The notes beneath the pieces were generated by a model. The model saw only the letters and a program-made list of their open reading frames with translations. It made no database searches and had not been told where the DNA came from. From assembly GCF_042932805.1 (NCBI RefSeq), contig NZ_CP170633.1, positions 2,170,001 through 2,234,000 of the forward strand: a stretch of 64,000 bases of DNA, given 5' to 3'. Below are positions 8,374-15,972 of the stretch, one piece after another (position 1 is the first letter of the stretch; each line of letters begins with the position of its first letter). The position numbers and the translations under genes are program-made. Source of the stretch: Ascidiaceihabitans sp029251465 (GTDB taxonomy: Bacteria > Pseudomonadota > Alphaproteobacteria > Rhodobacterales > Rhodobacteraceae).

Positions 8374-8970
8374 TGAGGTGCCCCTAGTTTCCTAGACGCC
8401 CGCCTTGTTCATTTTTCTTTGTTCTGTTTCATAGTCAACTGGCGACAGCATGCCGTTGTTGGTGTGCTTGCGGGTCGGGTTGTAGAACATCTCGATGTAG
8501 TCGAACACGTCCTGCCTTGCAGCATCGCGTGTGACATATGTCCGCCGCCTGACGCGTTCCCGTTTCAAAAGCTGGAAGAAGCTTTCAGCCACCGCATTGT
8601 CATGGCAGTTCCCACGTCTGCTCATGCTGGCATCCAGATTGTGTTTGTCCAGGAACGATTGCCACTCTTTGCCCGTGAACTGCGATCCTTGATCAGAATG
8701 GATCATCACCTTGGTCTTTGGTTTGCGCCGCCAAACAGCAGCTAACAGTGCTTGCAAAGCAAGATCAGTTGTCATGCGCGACTGCATTGACCAGCCAACG
8801 ACACGCCGCGAGAACAGATCAATGACCACAGCGAGATACGACCAGCCCTCATGCGTTCTGATGTAGGTAATGTCTGTCACCCATACCGTATCGGGCGCAT
8901 CAACTTCGAAATGACGGTCCAAGGTGTTGTCGGCAACAACAGCAGGCTTGCCGCCATAGCGCCCAGAAGG
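8374..8970 (-). mobile_element. Remnant of an IS3-family insertion sequence
   Basis: Only the 3' part of an IS3-type element remains. The possible terminal end is TGAGGTGCCCCTAGTTT at 8374, next to the transposase stop. The other end is lost: homology to the transposase breaks off near 8970, where sequence turns sharply AT-rich. With no second end and no orfA, the element cannot move by itself. The end position is tentative. Confidence 0.6.
8392..8967 (-). pseudogene. IS3-family transposase OrfB, 5'-truncated
   Basis: The frame encodes the rve integrase core: D in VWVTDITYIRT, D in MIHSDQGSQFTG and E in DNAVAESFFQLLKRER, the DDE triad, then the usual C-terminal FYNPTRKHTNNGMLSP. The homologous frame continues upstream of the first possible start (GRYGGKPAVVADNT, to about 8967) and then stops, so the N-terminal helix-turn-helix half of OrfB and all of OrfA are missing. 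It is a decayed copy, not an intact gene. Confidence 0.85.
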
Positions 8971-9205
8971 TACAATAGGTATAATATATTGCTAATATCA
9001 ATAACTTAGGTAAATTTTTGGTATTTGTTCATTTTTTTCATCTAGTGTTTTCAATGGATTGCAAGCTAAGGTTTTTGTTTTCACTATTTCGATAACATAG
9101 GTTCAATCGGTTACAAGTAGCCTCCAACAATGAAGATCATTGTCTAACGCTTTTACGCACGCGCTAGGATAGAAGCAGACGCCTTGAGCAGAAATTTCCG
9201 TTTGA
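8971..9205. other. AT-rich spacer beside the IS remnant
   Basis: About 235 bases of sequence much richer in A and T than its surroundings, with no coding frame on either strand and no recognised RNA gene. It lies at the broken edge of the transposase remnant and may be left over from the insertion or deletion event. Confidence 0.45.
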
Positions 9206-9418
9206 TCAAATCTTGCAGGTTGATATGCCCAAAAGCCGGTAAAGCGGGCAAAAACGGAAGAATGCCGTGACAACCAGAACCACGCCTACGGCCATGCTGA
9301 CATAGGCCAGCGTTGCACTGGACCACATCGCCGGCACATTTAAAAGCGGCGCAAGGAATAGGGCGAGGCCAAGAAATATCCTCAGCACACGATCAAATTT
9401 TCCAAGATTGGCAGTCAT
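9206..9418 (-). CDS. DUF2892 small membrane protein (YgaP-type membrane domain)
   Basis: A 70-residue protein with two membrane helices (about residues 11-27 and 34-54) ending in FCPLYRLLGISTCKI. This matches the DUF2892 family, whose members include the membrane anchor of the rhodanese YgaP. Here no rhodanese domain is attached. AAGGAC precedes the ATG, and an FNR-type box lies about 130 bp upstream (9548-9561). The conserved cysteines at the C-terminus suggest a sulfur or redox role, which is unproven. Confidence 0.8.
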   Translation of the reverse strand: MTANLGKFDRVLRIFLGLALFLAPLLNVPAMWSSATLAYVSMAVGVVLVVTAFFRFCPLYRLLGISTCKI

Positions 9419-9547
9419 GTCGTTGTCCTTTCATTGGTGGTTTCACGCGGTGTTTTGCGTGTTATGAGACCCGAAATCCCTGCGTGCAATTGCAGGTATT
9501 CACGGTCCGTCCTTGCCCCCTTTTAGAACAAGTCCGCCAGTTTCGTT

Positions 9548-9561
9548 TTGATCTAAGTCAA
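9548..9561. promoter_or_regulatory. FNR/FixK-type box upstream of the DUF2892 gene
   Basis: TTGATCTAAGTCAA is a full match to the TTGA-N6-TCAA pattern bound by FNR/FnrL/FixK proteins. It overlaps the last codon of the nnrD-like gene and lies upstream of the DUF2892 gene at 9206-9418 in the right orientation to drive it. Confidence 0.7.
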
Positions 9562-10397
9562 CGCAGGATCTGTGGCAGAATTTCGGGGATGTCTTCGGCG
9601 ATTAACCCGGGGCCGAATTGCTCGGCGCAGCGCAGATGCAGGTCAGCGGCAAGTGCGGCGGCCTCAAAAGCGTCAAAGCCACGCGCCAACATCCCCGTGA
9701 CAAACCCGGACAAAACGTCCCCCGATCCCGCAGTGGCAAGGGCACTCGCGTTTTTGTAGTGCTTTGAACTGACAATCAGGGGCGCGCGGTCAGGGGCCGC
9801 GATAATGGTGTCGGACCCCTTGAACAAAACCACACATCCGGCTTTGGCAGCAGCACTTTGCGCAAGCGATACGCGGCAGGATGTCGTGGCAAAAGCCTGC
9901 GGAATGTAGCGGCGCAGCTCGCCTTCATGGGGTGTCAAAACGCTTTGCGGGTGCAAAATCGTGGGCAAAGTGATCGAGGTATCGGCCAAAAGCGTGATGG
10001 CATCGGCATCGATGCACATTGGTATCCCAAGCATCAAAGTTTGCGACAGCAACACTTGGCTGGGCAGCGCCAAACCTAAATTCGGGCCAATGCAGACAGC
10101 CTGCGGTCTGATCGCGCGGAAACAGGCCAAAATATCGTTTTGGGTGGAATACGGTTTGATCATGATCGCATTCAACTGGGCGGCGTGCTCGGGAACGGCG
10201 GCCTTGTTGCAGACCACGCTCACCACCCCTGCCCCGATGCGCAGCGCGCCACGGGCTGCCAATCGTGCAGCGCCGCCTTGGCCCGCGGGGCCAGAAACGA
10301 TTACAGCGTGACCATAGCAATGTTTGTGCGCATCCCCTGATTTTCTTAGCGAATTCCAGCGCGCATCGGTCATTTCAAAGGGTGTTGTGCCGGTCAC
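9558..10397 (-). CDS. nnrD: ADP-dependent NAD(P)H-hydrate dehydratase (single-domain)
   Basis: This enzyme repairs damaged NAD(P)H hydrate using ADP. The 279-residue protein is the ribokinase-like C-terminal YjeF domain alone: HAVIVSGPAGQGGAARLAARGAL near residues 29-49, TPHEGEL near 157-163 and the catalytic ATAGSGDVLSG near 236-246. The NAD(P)HX epimerase domain that is usually fused in bacteria is absent. The GTG start at 10397 has only a weak ribosome site. It follows the phasin gene by 12 bases and probably shares its FNR-type promoter. Confidence 0.88.
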   Translation of the reverse strand: MTGTTPFEMTDARWNSLRKSGDAHKHCYGHAVIVSGPAGQGGAARLAARGALRIGAGVVSVVCNKAAVPEHAAQLNAIMIKPYSTQNDILACFRAIRPQAVCIGPNLGLALPSQVLLSQTLMLGIPMCIDADAITLLADTSITLPTILHPQSVLTPHEGELRRYIPQAFATTSCRVSLAQSAAAKAGCVVLFKGSDTIIAAPDRAPLIVSSKHYKNASALATAGSGDVLSGFVTGMLARGFDAFEAAALAADLHLRCAEQFGPGLIAEDIPEILPQILR

Positions 10398-10409
10398 GCG
10401 AAGATCAGG

Positions 10410-10778
10410 TTATCCTTTACCATCCCCACCGGTACCATCCCCACCGGCGACAGACGCTTTCGAACTGGTCATTTCAACCAGCTTGCCAGTTTCGACACGA
10501 TATTGGTCCATCGCTTTTTGAAAGAACTGGGCCTGAACATGCTGAAGGTCAGCGACGTTGCGACATTGCAGAATCTCGTGCTGGGTTTTCACGTCTTCTT
10601 TGATGCGTTCCGCGACAAAGCCAACGACTTCTGCACTCATGTCGCCAACGGCTTCCAGCCATGCCGTGCTCATCCCCATCAAATTGCCAAATCCGGCACT
10701 CTGCAATTGCGTCAGCTTGTCCTGAGTATCCTTGGATGTTGCGGCGATCGGGTCTTGTGGTTGTGGTTTGTTTGCCAT
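10410..10778 (-). CDS. Phasin family protein
   Basis: A 122-residue, mostly helical, charged protein of the phasin type, which coats polyhydroxyalkanoate granules. The core covers residues 20-105 (FGNLMGMSTAWLEAVGDM, then VAERIKEDVKTQHEIL, VQAQFFQKAMDQYR). The glycine-rich tail GGDGTGGDGKG is encoded by a 15-bp tandem repeat at about 10427-10456. The start MANKPQPQ follows a clear GGAGG site; the 53-residue upstream extension crosses the promoter and is rejected. It is divergent from the P-type ATPase gene, with an FNR-type box midway. Confidence 0.82.
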   Translation of the reverse strand: MANKPQPQDPIAATSKDTQDKLTQLQSAGFGNLMGMSTAWLEAVGDMSAEVVGFVAERIKEDVKTQHEILQCRNVADLQHVQAQFFQKAMDQYRVETGKLVEMTSSKASVAGGDGTGGDGKG

Positions 10779-10839
10779 CTGGGGGCCTCCGGTTTGTGAC
10801 GGTACAGGCGCGATTGTAGTACGATTATGCAGCCCTGAT

Positions 10840-10853
10840 TTGATCTCGCTCAA
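10840..10853. promoter_or_regulatory. FNR/FixK-type box between phasin and P-type ATPase genes
   Basis: TTGATCTCGCTCAA fits TTGA-N6-TCAA. It lies almost exactly midway between the divergent starts at 10778 and 10915 (about 61 bp to each), so it could serve both promoters. Confidence 0.65.
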
Positions 10854-10914
10854 TCGCTTGGCCACATATCCGCCAGATACCGGATCCAACGTCATTGATG
10901 ATTGAGGTCCCCCT

Positions 10915-13491
10915 TTGCCCAGAACCACGCGACACACCGGATTGACGGCACCAGAGGTTCTGGCCGCCCGTCAAGTCCATGGCTGGAACGAATTACCAAC
11001 GGTCACGCAGGCCGGACCACTGCGCGTGTTGTTGCGCCAGTTTTCCGATTTTCTGGTCTTGATCCTGTGCGTTGCGGCGGCTGTCGCAATCACCTTGGGC
11101 CAGACGATGGACGCGCTGACCATTGGCCTTGTTTTGTTCTTGAACGCCGGTTTGGGGTTCGTTCAGGAATGGAAGGCCGAAACGGCGCTGGCGTCCCTGC
11201 GCAAGATGCTGTCACCGCAAGCGATGGTGCTGCGCGACGGGCGCGAACAGTTGATCCCGGCAAAAGAAATCGTACCCGGCGACATCCTGATCCTTGCGCC
11301 CGGTGGCAAAATCGCAGCCGATTGCACAGTGATCCACGCCTCGAACCTTGCCGTCGACGAGAGCGTTCTGACCGGCGAATCCGTGCCCGTCGCAAAGGAC
11401 GAAACCAACCCGAATGCCTGTTTGTTTGCCGGCACGTCCGTGATGGCCGGGCGCGCAGAGGCACGGGTTAGCGCCACAGGGACCATCACTGAATTTGGCA
11501 AGATCGCCCTGCTGACCGGATCGGTCGGGCCAAAAACAACCAACCTGCAAAACAAACTGGGCCTTTTGGCCCGCCAACTGGGAACGGCCGCAATTGTGGT
11601 CGCAGGCGGTGTGACCAGTCTTGGGCTCTTTTTTGGGCGCGATCTGACTGAAATGCTGATGACGGGGTTGTCGCTGGCCGTCGCCATGGTGCCCGAAGGA
11701 TTACCGGCGGTTGTGACGATCACCTTGGCGCTCGGCGCGACAGCGATGGTACGCCAGAACGCTCTGGTCCGTCGCCTGCAAGCGGTTGAAACCCTTGGTG
11801 CTGCGTCGGTGATTTGCACGGATAAAACCGGAACACTGACCGAGAACAAAATGACGGCAACGCAGATTTGGACGCTTGATCGCCGCTATGACGTGACCGG
11901 AACCGGGTATGACCCAACGGGGCAAATCGAAAGCGGCGGGGCGCTGTGTCTGGCGGCCGATGATCCGGTTCTAACGGCCCTGTTGCAGGTCGGGTTGTAT
12001 TGCAGCCACGCGCGCCTGCACCGCGATGGCGACGATTGGCAGATGGTCGGCGAACCGACCGAAGGCGCGCTGGTAACCCTTGGTCACAAAGGACAAATCG
12101 CGCCGCCGCAACCATCTGACGTGTTGGCAGAAATCCCGTTCAGCAGTGCGCGAAAACGGATGAGCGTTCTGTACCAATCCGGTAAGGACACGGATGTTTT
12201 GACCAAAGGCGCGCCCGAACATGTTCTGGAAATTTGTACGCAGATCATGACCGACGATGGCATCCGTGCTCTGACAAACAAGGATCAAAACAGTGTTTTG
12301 CAAGCCTACGACGATCTGGCGAAACAGGGGCTACGGGTGATTGCGCTGGCCCGCCGCCCTGCCCCCAATCAACAGATCAGCGAAGACAGTTTGATCTTTC
12401 TAGGCTTGGTCGGCTTGATCGACCCCCCGCGGGCAGAGGTGCGCGCCGCAATTGCCCAAGCACGGGGCGCGGGCATTCGGGTGGTCATGATCACCGGTGA
12501 CAGCCCGATCACCGCCACGGCCATTGCGCAACAACTGGCGCTTAAGGTTACGCAGCGCCTGACGGGCAGCGATCTGGATCGCTTGGACGACGCAGCGCTT
12601 AGGGACGTGTTGCAGGACAATGTTTTGTTCGCGCGCACCAAGCCAGAGCAGAAAATGCGCATCGTTTCTGCGCTGCAAACCCAAGGTCAGATCGTCGCGA
12701 TGACAGGCGACGGCGTTAACGACGCCCCTGCCCTGAAACAGGCAGACATCGGCGTCGCGATGGGCATCCGGGGCACCGATGTTGCCCGTGATGCCGCTGA
12801 TCTGGTCCTGCTGGACGACAATTTCGCAACCATTGTGCGCGCCATCGCCGAAGGCCGCCGTCAGTTCGCCAACGTCCAGAAATTCGTACGCTACCTGTTG
12901 TCCTCAAATGCGGGCGAAGTGATCGCGCTGGTGGTCAACATTGCCGTTGGCGGCCCGCTGGTGTTTCTCGCCACTCAGATTTTGTGGATGAACCTTGTGA
13001 CGGATGGGGTCACTGCCGTCGCATTGGGATTGGAAAAATCAGAGCCCGACCAAATGAAGCACCGCCCGCGCGGCAAAGACACCGCAATCTTGGGGCTCAG
13101 CGGCGTTGTCACGATCATAATGCTTGGCACGTACACCGGATTATCAAGCCTGTGGATTTTCTTTCACATGATAGATCAAGGGGTCGAGTTGGCGCGTACA
13201 ACCGCGTTCACAGCCATGGTTGTCTTTGAAAAGGCCAGCGTTTTTGCCTTTCGATCCCTGCGCCTGAGCTGCTGGAAAATCGGCTGGTTCAGCAATCCGT
13301 TTTTGCTATTGGCGTTGATTGTAACGCTTGGGGCGCAAGTGCTGGCGGTGTACTGGTCACCCTTGCAAAGTCTGTTGCACACGGTGCCGATCGGCGTTGA
13401 CGAATGGGTTTGGATCGGGGGTTTTGCCCTGCCGATCATAGTCGGTCCGGAGCTCTACAAAGCGATGCGGTCGCGGGTTCAGCGCGCGTAA
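10915..13491 (+). CDS. Cation-transporting P-type ATPase (P2A, Ca2+-ATPase-like)
   Basis: An 858-residue P-type ATPase of the calcium/PMR1-like class, expected to export Ca2+ (or Mn2+) across the inner membrane. In order: the N-terminal cation ATPase domain, VLTGES in the actuator domain (about 155-160), VAMVPEGLPAVVTI in membrane helix 4 (PEGLP, as in Ca-ATPases), the phosphorylation site DKTGT at D303, KGAPE, and TGDGVNDAPALKQADIG. The C-terminal cation ATPase domain follows. The only available start in frame after a stop is TTG at 10915, with GAGG 7 bases upstream. It overlaps the exchanger gene by 13 bases tail to tail. Confidence 0.9.
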   Translation: MPRTTRHTGLTAPEVLAARQVHGWNELPTVTQAGPLRVLLRQFSDFLVLILCVAAAVAITLGQTMDALTIGLVLFLNAGLGFVQEWKAETALASLRKMLSPQAMVLRDGREQLIPAKEIVPGDILILAPGGKIAADCTVIHASNLAVDESVLTGESVPVAKDETNPNACLFAGTSVMAGRAEARVSATGTITEFGKIALLTGSVGPKTTNLQNKLGLLARQLGTAAIVVAGGVTSLGLFFGRDLTEMLMTGLSLAVAMVPEGLPAVVTITLALGATAMVRQNALVRRLQAVETLGAASVICTDKTGTLTENKMTATQIWTLDRRYDVTGTGYDPTGQIESGGALCLAADDPVLTALLQVGLYCSHARLHRDGDDWQMVGEPTEGALVTLGHKGQIAPPQPSDVLAEIPFSSARKRMSVLYQSGKDTDVLTKGAPEHVLEICTQIMTDDGIRALTNKDQNSVLQAYDDLAKQGLRVIALARRPAPNQQISEDSLIFLGLVGLIDPPRAEVRAAIAQARGAGIRVVMITGDSPITATAIAQQLALKVTQRLTGSDLDRLDDAALRDVLQDNVLFARTKPEQKMRIVSALQTQGQIVAMTGDGVNDAPALKQADIGVAMGIRGTDVARDAADLVLLDDNFATIVRAIAEGRRQFANVQKFVRYLLSSNAGEVIALVVNIAVGGPLVFLATQILWMNLVTDGVTAVALGLEKSEPDQMKHRPRGKDTAILGLSGVVTIIMLGTYTGLSSLWIFFHMIDQGVELARTTAFTAMVVFEKASVFAFRSLRLSCWKIGWFSNPFLLLALIVTLGAQVLAVYWSPLQSLLHTVPIGVDEWVWIGGFALPIIVGPELYKAMRSRVQRA

Positions 13492-14516
13492 TAATACGCA
13501 ACCAAGCTGCCTAGAAAGGTCAGTAGCACCAGAATTGAATCCAGCCCGAATACCCCGACTTTTGGTTTGCGCCGTACAATTAGACCCGTCAAAAAGATCG
13601 CTGTCACCACCAGGCCAAAGGCCAGTGCCAGGCTGACTGTGCGCGATGTGTTTTGCAAAATCGGGCCTGTACGGAACAGAACGTCAGCCGGAAACACCAA
13701 CACCAGCATGATCAGATTACTGCCAAAGATGTTGGAAATCGCCATTGTGTAGGCCCCGATCCGCACAGCTGCGATGCTGGTCGTCAATTCCGGCAATGAC
13801 GTGGCCGCAGCCAGCAAGGTCACCCCGACAAAGCCAGCCCCAAGACCGGATTGATCGGCGATACGCTCGGCAAACAGTACCAGTAACAAACCAAAGACCA
13901 GAATGGCGACACAGGCCGCTATCGCCTGCCAAATCAGGCTGCGGTTCGTGGCCTGACTTAGGCCAGTGGGCGCAGGAAAGGGCAGCGGATCCGGATCAGG
14001 CAAATCCACCGGCACCCAGTCACTGCTATCGTCGTACCGGCGCAGCAACCAGATCGCGCCGCCATACACAAACGCAATGCAAACGCTGCCCAAACCAACA
14101 CCCGCGAACACGGCTGTCTCGCCCAGATTGGTCACGACCAAAGCCACCGCGAGCAACAAAACAAGCAACGTCGCCTCAAGCGCGTGATTGGCCTTGCGCG
14201 GATAATTGGTAATCGGGCCACGCGCCCAAAAATCAGCCATCGCCAAAATCGCCGTTTGCAATGCGATGCCGCCAAACAGGTTGTTCAACACCAGATCGCG
14301 CGCCTGTTGCACAGCCGCTGTTAACGTCGTGGCGACCTCTGGCAACGAGGTGGCCAAGGACAAAACCAACAGGCCCACCAATGATTTGGCAAGCCGGAAG
14401 CGATCTGAAAGTGCATCAGCCAAATACGCCAGCCTCGCCCCTGCGATCCAAACGCAAGCGGCGCAAAGGGCAAACACAAAGACGCTCTGGCTTAGGGGTG
14501 TTGCGGGGATCTGCAT
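13479..14516 (-). CDS. Sodium/calcium exchanger family protein (CaCA)
   Basis: A 345-residue membrane protein with two exchanger repeats. Each repeat carries the conserved alpha motif: SLATSLPEVATTLTAA near residue 55 and AAATSLPELTTSIAAVR near 233. About ten membrane helices surround an acidic loop (LPDPDPLPFP). It probably moves Ca2+ against Na+ or H+. The ATG at 14516 starts directly at the first helix. A TTG at 14585 gives 23 more residues and lies closer to an FNR-type box, so the start is uncertain. Confidence 0.85.
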   Translation of the reverse strand: MQIPATPLSQSVFVFALCAACVWIAGARLAYLADALSDRFRLAKSLVGLLVLSLATSLPEVATTLTAAVQQARDLVLNNLFGGIALQTAILAMADFWARGPITNYPRKANHALEATLLVLLLAVALVVTNLGETAVFAGVGLGSVCIAFVYGGAIWLLRRYDDSSDWVPVDLPDPDPLPFPAPTGLSQATNRSLIWQAIAACVAILVFGLLLVLFAERIADQSGLGAGFVGVTLLAAATSLPELTTSIAAVRIGAYTMAISNIFGSNLIMLVLVFPADVLFRTGPILQNTSRTVSLALAFGLVVTAIFLTGLIVRRKPKVGVFGLDSILVLLTFLGSLVAYYYAR

Positions 14517-14651
14517 CGCTTTGGCATAACAATCCCCAGCCGCCGTGGTTTTGACATCGCTCAAATTCCGCGCCGCGTTTTTCAATCACTTTGGCGACGT
14601 GGCCGCCGTTATGAAAGCATTCGCACGGATTTCAGCGGTGATTGAACTGCC

Positions 14652-14665
14652 TTGAGGAAAATCAA
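14652..14665. promoter_or_regulatory. FNR/FixK-type box upstream of the site-2 protease gene
   Basis: TTGAGGAAAATCAA fits TTGA-N6-TCAA. It is about 50 bp before the site-2 protease ATG and also lies upstream of the divergent exchanger gene, so it may control one or both. Confidence 0.6.
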
Positions 14666-14715
14666 TTCCACTCGTTTCACACGCAGTATGCTGGTCCCAA
14701 GGGTGGAGCCGGGGT

Positions 14716-15837
14716 ATGTTCTCGAATGCGGTAAAACTATTTACGTTCAACGGGTTTGACATCAAAGTTGATCCCAGTTGGTTGGTGATTGCATCCCTTG
14801 TCACGTGGACATTGTCGCAAGAATATTTCCCGAGCGTTTTGCCCGCCGCCTCTGATGCGACCTACCTGACCATGGCGTTGATTGCGATGTTCGGGTTGTT
14901 TGCCTCGCTGTTGCTGCATGAATGGGCACACTCCATCGTGGCACGGAAATCAGGCGTTCCCATCCACAATATCACGCTGTTTTTATTCGGGGGCGTCGCC
15001 GAGCTTGAGGCAGAACCGGCATCCGCACAGGTTGAATTCTGGATTGCGCTGGCAGGCCCGCTTATGTCCGTCTTTTTGGCGTTCGGGTTCTGGATAGTTA
15101 GCGATATATTCATGCTGGGCGCGATGCACGCAGTGCTGTCGTATCTTGCGTTGATCAATCTGATATTGGCGCTATTCAACCTGATCCCCGCCTTTCCACT
15201 GGATGGCGGACGGGTGCTGCGCGCCTATTTGTGGCACACCAGCGGCAATGTTTTGCGAGCCACCCGGATCGCGACCCGTGCGGGGGCGGTCTTTGCATAT
15301 GTCGTGATGGCCTTGGGCATAATAGCGCTGTTTCAGGGCGCGTTGATTGCGGGACTTTGGCAACTGATGATCGGGGGATTTGTGCTGATCGCAGCGCGCT
15401 CCAGCTACCAAATGCAACTGGCAAAAACGGTTTTCGCAGGCAAGACGGTCGATGCGCTGATGACACGCGACCCCGTCACCGTTGGCCCTGACATGACGCT
15501 GGCAGAATTCATCAATCACACGATGCTACACCACGGCGTCAGCTTTGTTCCCGTCCTCGAAGGCACGGTGCTGCTGGGTTATATGGATCAGTCGGTTCTC
15601 GGCGCGATTGACCGCGAAAACTGGGCGAATACGCGAATTGGCGATGTGTTTGCAGGGCTCGACCACAGCGCTGTTATCAGGCCGGATATGACAGTGATGG
15701 ACCTGTTCGAACACATCCAGAAAACGCACCGGCGAAAGTTTATGGTGATGCGGGATCACGCCCTGCTTGGGGTCATAACGCTGGCGGATTTGACCCGGTA
15801 TCTGACCCTCAAGAACCTCGCGCTTCACACCCCGTAA
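14716..15837 (+). CDS. Site-2 protease (M50) with C-terminal CBS domain pair
   Basis: A 373-residue intramembrane zinc metalloprotease. HEWAH at residues 68-72 supplies two zinc ligands and the catalytic Glu69. NLIPAFPLDGGRVLRA near residues 155-170 supplies the third ligand, Asp. FGGVAELE after the HEWAH helix is typical of the Rip subgroup. Residues 245-370 form two CBS domains (DALMTRDPVTVGPDMTL and FAGLDHSAVIRPDMTV), which usually bind adenosyl nucleotides and may gate the protease. No anti-sigma substrate gene is adjacent. Confidence 0.9.
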   Translation: MFSNAVKLFTFNGFDIKVDPSWLVIASLVTWTLSQEYFPSVLPAASDATYLTMALIAMFGLFASLLLHEWAHSIVARKSGVPIHNITLFLFGGVAELEAEPASAQVEFWIALAGPLMSVFLAFGFWIVSDIFMLGAMHAVLSYLALINLILALFNLIPAFPLDGGRVLRAYLWHTSGNVLRATRIATRAGAVFAYVVMALGIIALFQGALIAGLWQLMIGGFVLIAARSSYQMQLAKTVFAGKTVDALMTRDPVTVGPDMTLAEFINHTMLHHGVSFVPVLEGTVLLGYMDQSVLGAIDRENWANTRIGDVFAGLDHSAVIRPDMTVMDLFEHIQKTHRRKFMVMRDHALLGVITLADLTRYLTLKNLALHTP

Positions 15838-15900
15838 GGTGAGCCGTGTACAGGATCAAAACAGTGATCCGTCGCGGGGGCAGATCCGCCATTCCCGCCT

Positions 15901-15914
15901 TTGACCCATGTCAA
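15901..15914. promoter_or_regulatory. FNR/FixK-type box upstream of the FixL-like kinase gene
   Basis: TTGACCCATGTCAA is an exact dyad in its outer five bases (TTGAC/GTCAA), the best box in the window. It ends 58 bp before the kinase ATG. Confidence 0.78.
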
Positions 15915-15972
15915 TTGGGACTTGCCCCCGTAGTGAGACCTTTGGCAGGCTGGTTATGAAGGGACATCACAC

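Noticed and set aside
15853..15870. GGATCA-N6-TGATCC hairpin after the site-2 protease gene
   Set aside because: A 6-bp stem without a T run is too weak to name as a terminator.
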